NCBI GenBank assembly: GCA_020722645.1
Contig: DYKL01000025.1
Coordinates: forward strand, 1 to 18,023
DNA from: Acetofilamentum sp.
Lineage (GTDB): Bacteria; Bacteroidota; Bacteroidia; Bacteroidales; JAFGUD01
DNA: 18,023 bases
Reading direction: 5' to 3'
The notes under the pieces are model-generated. The model was given only the letters and a program-made list of their open reading frames with translations, was not told the DNA's origin and ran no database searches. The translations under genes and the position numbers were made by a program. This document shows, piece after piece, positions 14,862 to 18,023 of this stretch; position 1 is the first letter of the stretch, and every line of letters begins with the position of its first letter.

Positions 14862-14943
14862 ACTCTGCGTTACTCTGCGAAAACTTTGCGGTTCTATGCG
14901 TTTAAAATATTAACCGATGAGAAAACGCAAAGTTCCGCAGAGT
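14862..14943. repeat. Inverted cluster of short CTCTGCG-type repeats
   Basis: On the plus strand ACTCTGCGTT, ACTCTGCGAAA, ACTTTGCGGTT and CTATGCGTTT follow one another from 14862. After a spacer, the same motifs appear inverted as CGCAAAGT (14926-14933) and CGCAGAGT (14936-14943). ACTCTGCG (14872-14879) and ACTTTGCG (14883-14890) can pair with these in order, forming a long nested hairpin. I recognise such 10- to 11-bp TGCG repeats as common intergenic sequences in Bacteroidota. Confidence 0.7.
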
Positions 14944-14972
14944 CAATAAAATAATTTAGGCGTTAAACTCGA

Positions 14973-15002
14973 TTGTCATTAAAAATTATTTTAATACATT
15001 TT
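14973..15002 (+). promoter_or_regulatory. Candidate promoter for the SUMF1-type gene
   Basis: TTG at 14973-14975, a 19-base spacer and TACATTTT at 14995-15002 match the phylum consensus except for the last base (T for G). The start codon is 25 bases downstream. Confidence 0.4.
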
Positions 15003-15027
15003 TCTAATTATTACTAATCATCAGGTA

Positions 15028-15834
15028 ATGTTGAATAAAATATTTTATTTTTTTATAATAATAATTTTTTGCAATTTTTGTAATAAAACAAACGCTCAGG
15101 TTTTAGATGATTTTGTTCTGATTAAAGGGGGAAAATTCAAAATGGGTTCAAATGAGGCAAATGACCAAAAACCTGTAAGAAAAGTCAAAATTTCGGACTT
15201 TTATATTTTAGACCACGAAGTTACCAATGCCGAATATGCTGAATTTCTGAATCAAAAAGGTAATTATATTTGTTTACATTACATCTGGATACAGCTACAC
15301 GGAACTTGGCGAAATGAAAAATGCCGAATATATGAATCAGACAGCGTTTTTTATGTCGAAAAAGGATATGAAAAACATCCTATTACTTTTGTAAGTTGGT
15401 GGGGAGCACAAGCTTATGCAGAATGGAAAGGCGGCAGACTGCCAACCGAAGCCGAGTGGGAATATATTGCTTTTGAAACTTTGAATGAAATTCCGGCTGA
15501 CAGTCTTTTGCATTACGAAGTATTTATTGAAAACAGCAATAACATTATAGCAGAAACAAAATCGAAAAAAAAATTACCAAACGGAATATACGATTTTTTC
15601 GGAAATCTGTCGGAATGGTGCTATGACTGGTATTTTCCGGTTTATAGCAAAAAACAAAAAACCAATCCACAAGGACCTGAAAGCGGTGACCAGAAAGTCA
15701 AGCGTGGCTATTATTGGGGAGATTCATATAAAGATGTCTGCAAATCATACAGGAAAGCTTCCAATCCGAACAATAACAATATTACTGTCGGGTTTAGAGT
15801 TGTGATACCTGTTTCAGGTCAAAATGGTAAATAA
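15028..15834 (+). CDS. Secreted SUMF1/FGE-fold protein, probably not a sulfatase activator
   Basis: A 268-residue exported protein with the formylglycine-generating-enzyme fold. The signal peptide ends at about TNAQ (residue 24); a cysteine at 15 or 18 could make it a lipoprotein but the context is poor. Family motifs are FVLIKGGKFKMGS (29-41), HEVTNAEYAEFLN (63-75), PITFVSWWGAQAYAEW (118-133), GRLPTEAEWEY (136-146), GNLSEWCYDWY (192-202) and VGFRVV (254-259). True FGE uses a cysteine pair near the C-terminus; here only Cys238 stands in that region (KDVCKSYRKAS), so activation of sulfatases is unlikely. Related proteins in gliding Bacteroidota (GldJ/GldK) are larger. It is transcribed alone, converging on the DUF3857 gene. 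Confidence 0.88.
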   Translation: MLNKIFYFFIIIIFCNFCNKTNAQVLDDFVLIKGGKFKMGSNEANDQKPVRKVKISDFYILDHEVTNAEYAEFLNQKGNYICLHYIWIQLHGTWRNEKCRIYESDSVFYVEKGYEKHPITFVSWWGAQAYAEWKGGRLPTEAEWEYIAFETLNEIPADSLLHYEVFIENSNNIIAETKSKKKLPNGIYDFFGNLSEWCYDWYFPVYSKKQKTNPQGPESGDQKVKRGYYWGDSYKDVCKSYRKASNPNNNNITVGFRVVIPVSGQNGK

Positions 15835-15874
15835 GAAAATCAGTGGTTTTGTTGTATTTTCAATATTTATATTC

Positions 15875-17953
15875 CTAAAAAGATAATGAGATTTTGTAAA
15901 ATTCATCAACATCAAAGAAAAATTCTCTTAACTGTTCATATTCAGATACTTCAAAAAGTTGTTTGCAGATATTATATTTGAATATTATTTTAATGCCGTT
16001 TTCTGTTTCTTCTGAATTTAAAACGAGTTCAGCACCATTTATTTTTTTTGTGATTTCTTCAGGTTTTTTGCTGATTTTTTTGTTGCTTGGATAATTTATA
16101 TCAATTTGATATTCAAAGCTATAAGGATAATCAAAAAAAACAGGTATTTCCCTCAAAGGATTTAAAAATGTTGTTTTTTGACTGAAAATTTCAAACGGAT
16201 TAAACTGTTTGCCATCAAATTTTTGATTTAATTCAAAATCAGCTGAGTAATTTTTAAAACCTTTTAAAGAGTCTGTCAGTTCTTTAATATTCAGATTTTT
16301 ATATTTAGTGATGTCAACAAAATCATCAAAATTATAATCTTTTACAAAATAGCCGTTTAGAATTATTTTTGTTGTGTAATGAACAATATTATTGCTGTCA
16401 ATCATAATATTAACATAAGTTTTGCAGATATTTTCGGAATTATTAGAAATTTCAATAAATTCTGAATCAATTTTTTTAATAATTCTGCCTTTGCCGTTCA
16501 GATTTTCTTTGTTTAACTCAAACCATCGGTTATTTGGTTGAGATGCGTCTAAAAAATAGTTTTTGTTGTTTAATTTGACAATTGCAATAACATTATTAAA
16601 CTGTTTTGCATAAGCAAATTCGGAATCTAAATGTCCTTTATTCAATGTTTTAAGGACAACCGGAGAGGCATCTAATTCTGCTTTTTGCATCAAATTTACA
16701 AGAAGCAGATTCAGGTCGGCACTATTACCTGATTTTAGTTCTAATACTTCTGATAGATTTTTTGATGAATAAATGCTGTAATTTCCGTCCCATTTAAAAT
16801 TTAAACGAACAAAGTCATAAATTTTTATCATTTTATTAAAATCGTCTAAATCATCAAAATTTTCGTCAATTTCTCTGAAAATGGGTTTAAAAGCAATCGC
16901 TCTGATAAGTTGCAAACCGAAATTTTCATTTTTATTCAAACTTTTATCAACTGATTCCCAATCGTTTACTGTAAAGACGATAAAACCGGAAGGTGCTATA
17001 TTAAAATCAGACTCATTTTTAGTCATTATTTCATAATTTTCGTCTGTAGTCTGATAAAGTCTTTTTGTCAGATGTTCCCATGCGAAAATTTCAAAATTTG
17101 AATTAAGTCCGGTTTTTTTATCAATCCTAAAAAGGTTCAGTTCAACTGCTTTTTGATAATTGCAGTAGCAGTCAACATAATCTTCGTTTGTTATAGGGTC
17201 AATATTCCTCATTTCAATCTGATACAACCATGTTTTGAAATTAAAATTAACCGGTGTTGTAAAACTTCTGTTTCTGTAGTATGAACCAGACGGTATAGGG
17301 TCGGAGTAATGAAAAATGTAGTTAATTGACATCACTGCTTCTTGTTTTTCAATCATTGTGCTATTGTCGGTTTCAGAAAGATTTAATCTGTAACTTATAA
17401 AATCGGGCAGGTTTGTAGTAAATGAAGAGTAAAGTACCGGAATTTCGTGCTGGAAGTGCCATTTTCGAGGTTCAACAATTTCCAATGATGCAATTGTGTA
17501 TTTCAAATCAATAATTGAACCTTTTTTAACTTTTTGAAATTCCAGAATTTTTTCGTAATCGTATTTGTTAATTTCTATGGTTTTAATGTTTTTATTTTTT
17601 AATTTTGTTTTTTTTATTGCTTGATTTTCAAGATTATAGGTAAAGCCGGAAATCTGAACAAATTCTTCGAAAAAGTCGTAACCTTTGTAAGGAATTTTAA
17701 TAGTAGCGTAATTAATTGCATTATCGTCAAGAATTAAAATTCTACGGTTTATTTCAATGAACATTCTAAGCTCTTCGCGCCAGACATCAAAGTAATAATT
17801 AGCCGATTCCTGTAAAATAACTGCATTTATAGCTGTGTCGTTTGTTTTGTAACTGAAATCATCGTCTGAAATTTCTTTCCACTTTTTTGGCATCTGTGCA
17901 AATAAGACTAAATTTGCAGATATTATGAATAATAATAATAGTAACTTTTTCAT
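15875..17953 (-). CDS. Exported DUF3857/transglutaminase-like protein with degenerate catalytic triad
   Basis: A 692-residue protein with signal peptide MKKLLLLLFIISANLVLFAQ (1-20). The N-terminal ~50-230 region matches the DUF3857 pattern (DVWREELRMFIEINRRILIL, then KVKKGSIIDLKYTI and WHFQHEIPVLYS). Residues ~370-475 form a transglutaminase-like domain: KIYDFVRLNFKWDG (377-390), SGNSADLNLLLVNLMQKAEL (408-427), FNNVIAIVKL (452-461) and YFLDAS (466-471). Ser411 stands where the catalytic Cys is expected and Asn454 where the His is expected; only Asp469 remains, so it is probably not a peptidase or transglutaminase. The C-terminal ~200 residues are beta-rich. It is probably periplasmic or cell-surface; function unknown. 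Its neighbour on the other strand converges on it with a 40-base gap. Confidence 0.88.
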   Translation of the reverse strand: MKKLLLLLFIISANLVLFAQMPKKWKEISDDDFSYKTNDTAINAVILQESANYYFDVWREELRMFIEINRRILILDDNAINYATIKIPYKGYDFFEEFVQISGFTYNLENQAIKKTKLKNKNIKTIEINKYDYEKILEFQKVKKGSIIDLKYTIASLEIVEPRKWHFQHEIPVLYSSFTTNLPDFISYRLNLSETDNSTMIEKQEAVMSINYIFHYSDPIPSGSYYRNRSFTTPVNFNFKTWLYQIEMRNIDPITNEDYVDCYCNYQKAVELNLFRIDKKTGLNSNFEIFAWEHLTKRLYQTTDENYEIMTKNESDFNIAPSGFIVFTVNDWESVDKSLNKNENFGLQLIRAIAFKPIFREIDENFDDLDDFNKMIKIYDFVRLNFKWDGNYSIYSSKNLSEVLELKSGNSADLNLLLVNLMQKAELDASPVVLKTLNKGHLDSEFAYAKQFNNVIAIVKLNNKNYFLDASQPNNRWFELNKENLNGKGRIIKKIDSEFIEISNNSENICKTYVNIMIDSNNIVHYTTKIILNGYFVKDYNFDDFVDITKYKNLNIKELTDSLKGFKNYSADFELNQKFDGKQFNPFEIFSQKTTFLNPLREIPVFFDYPYSFEYQIDINYPSNKKISKKPEEITKKINGAELVLNSEETENGIKIIFKYNICKQLFEVSEYEQLREFFFDVDEFYKISLSF

Positions 17954-17966
17954 TGAATAAACATTT

Positions 17967-18023
17967 TTAATTAGTTAATTAGCCAATTAGTTAATTAGCC
18001 AATTAGTTAATTAGTCAATTAGT
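17967..18023. repeat. 8-bp tandem repeat (YYAATTAG) running off the window
   Basis: Seven consecutive 8-bp units fill 17967-18022: TTAATTAG, TTAATTAG, CCAATTAG, TTAATTAG, CCAATTAG, TTAATTAG, TCAATTAG. The array continues past the window edge. It begins 13 bases upstream of the DUF3857 gene start, so it occupies that gene's leader or promoter region. Length variation by slippage would change promoter spacing but not a reading frame. Confidence 0.9.

Larger units (their letters stand above)
14364..15027. other. Gene-free repeat-rich region upstream of the SUMF1-type gene
   Basis: These 664 bases hold no supportable gene. Their contents are the 103-bp tandem array (14484-14755), an inverted group of CTCTGCG-like units (14862-14943) and a promoter candidate (14973-15002). 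The stretches 14364-14483 and 14756-14861 are AT-rich and I see nothing specific in them. Confidence 0.7.

Overview
The window is AT-rich and reads as chromosomal DNA of a member of the Bacteroidota, probably an uncultured environmental Bacteroidia. The evidence is the gene repertoire (TPR plus SpoIIE-type phosphatase, coaX followed by an outer-membrane protein, a TPR protein and a LptC-type lipoprotein, DUF3857 protein, SUMF1-type protein), start contexts without Shine-Dalgarno sequences, signal peptides ending in Ala-Gln, and a TTG-N18-TAnnTTTG promoter before coaX. I cannot name a genus. No tRNA, rRNA, CRISPR array or transposase gene was seen.

Layout. (1) Positions 1-66 hold the right half of a dispersed repeat whose complete copy lies at 14221-14363. 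(2) Positions 101-3004, minus strand: a signalling operon with a stand-alone receiver, a small cold-shock-domain protein and a large TPR/transmembrane/SpoIIE-type PP2C phosphatase. (3) Positions 3190-8962, plus strand: coaX, a putative outer-membrane barrel, a secreted TPR protein, a LptC-like lipoprotein and a membrane O-acyltransferase, with mostly overlapping or near-touching ends. A strong terminator-like hairpin sits inside the 5' end of the lptC-like frame and makes its start uncertain. (4) Positions 9104-11935, minus strand: ftsY, an ApbE-type flavin transferase lipoprotein, a GroES-like protein and an FHA-domain protein, tightly packed. (5) Positions 12194-14161, minus strand: a family 2 glycosyltransferase fused to what looks like a polyprenyl-phosphate sugar-phosphate transferase lacking its catalytic core. 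(6) Positions 14162-15027: about 870 bases without a gene, rich in repeats: the inverted-repeat element, a 103-bp tandem array, and an inverted set of short CTCTGCG-like units. (7) A secreted SUMF1-fold protein (plus strand) converges on a DUF3857/transglutaminase-like protein (minus strand), whose upstream region is an 8-bp tandem repeat running off the window.

Function. Much of the window concerns the cell envelope: LPS transport (LptC), an outer-membrane protein, surface-polymer acylation (MBOAT), glycan synthesis (the glycosyltransferase fusion), membrane-protein targeting (FtsY) and several exported proteins. The receiver/cold-shock/phosphatase operon is a plausible regulatory unit. Most genes are conventional for the phylum. 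The least explained parts are the non-coding repeats at 14221-14943, the glycosyltransferase fusion and the hairpin in the lptC start region.
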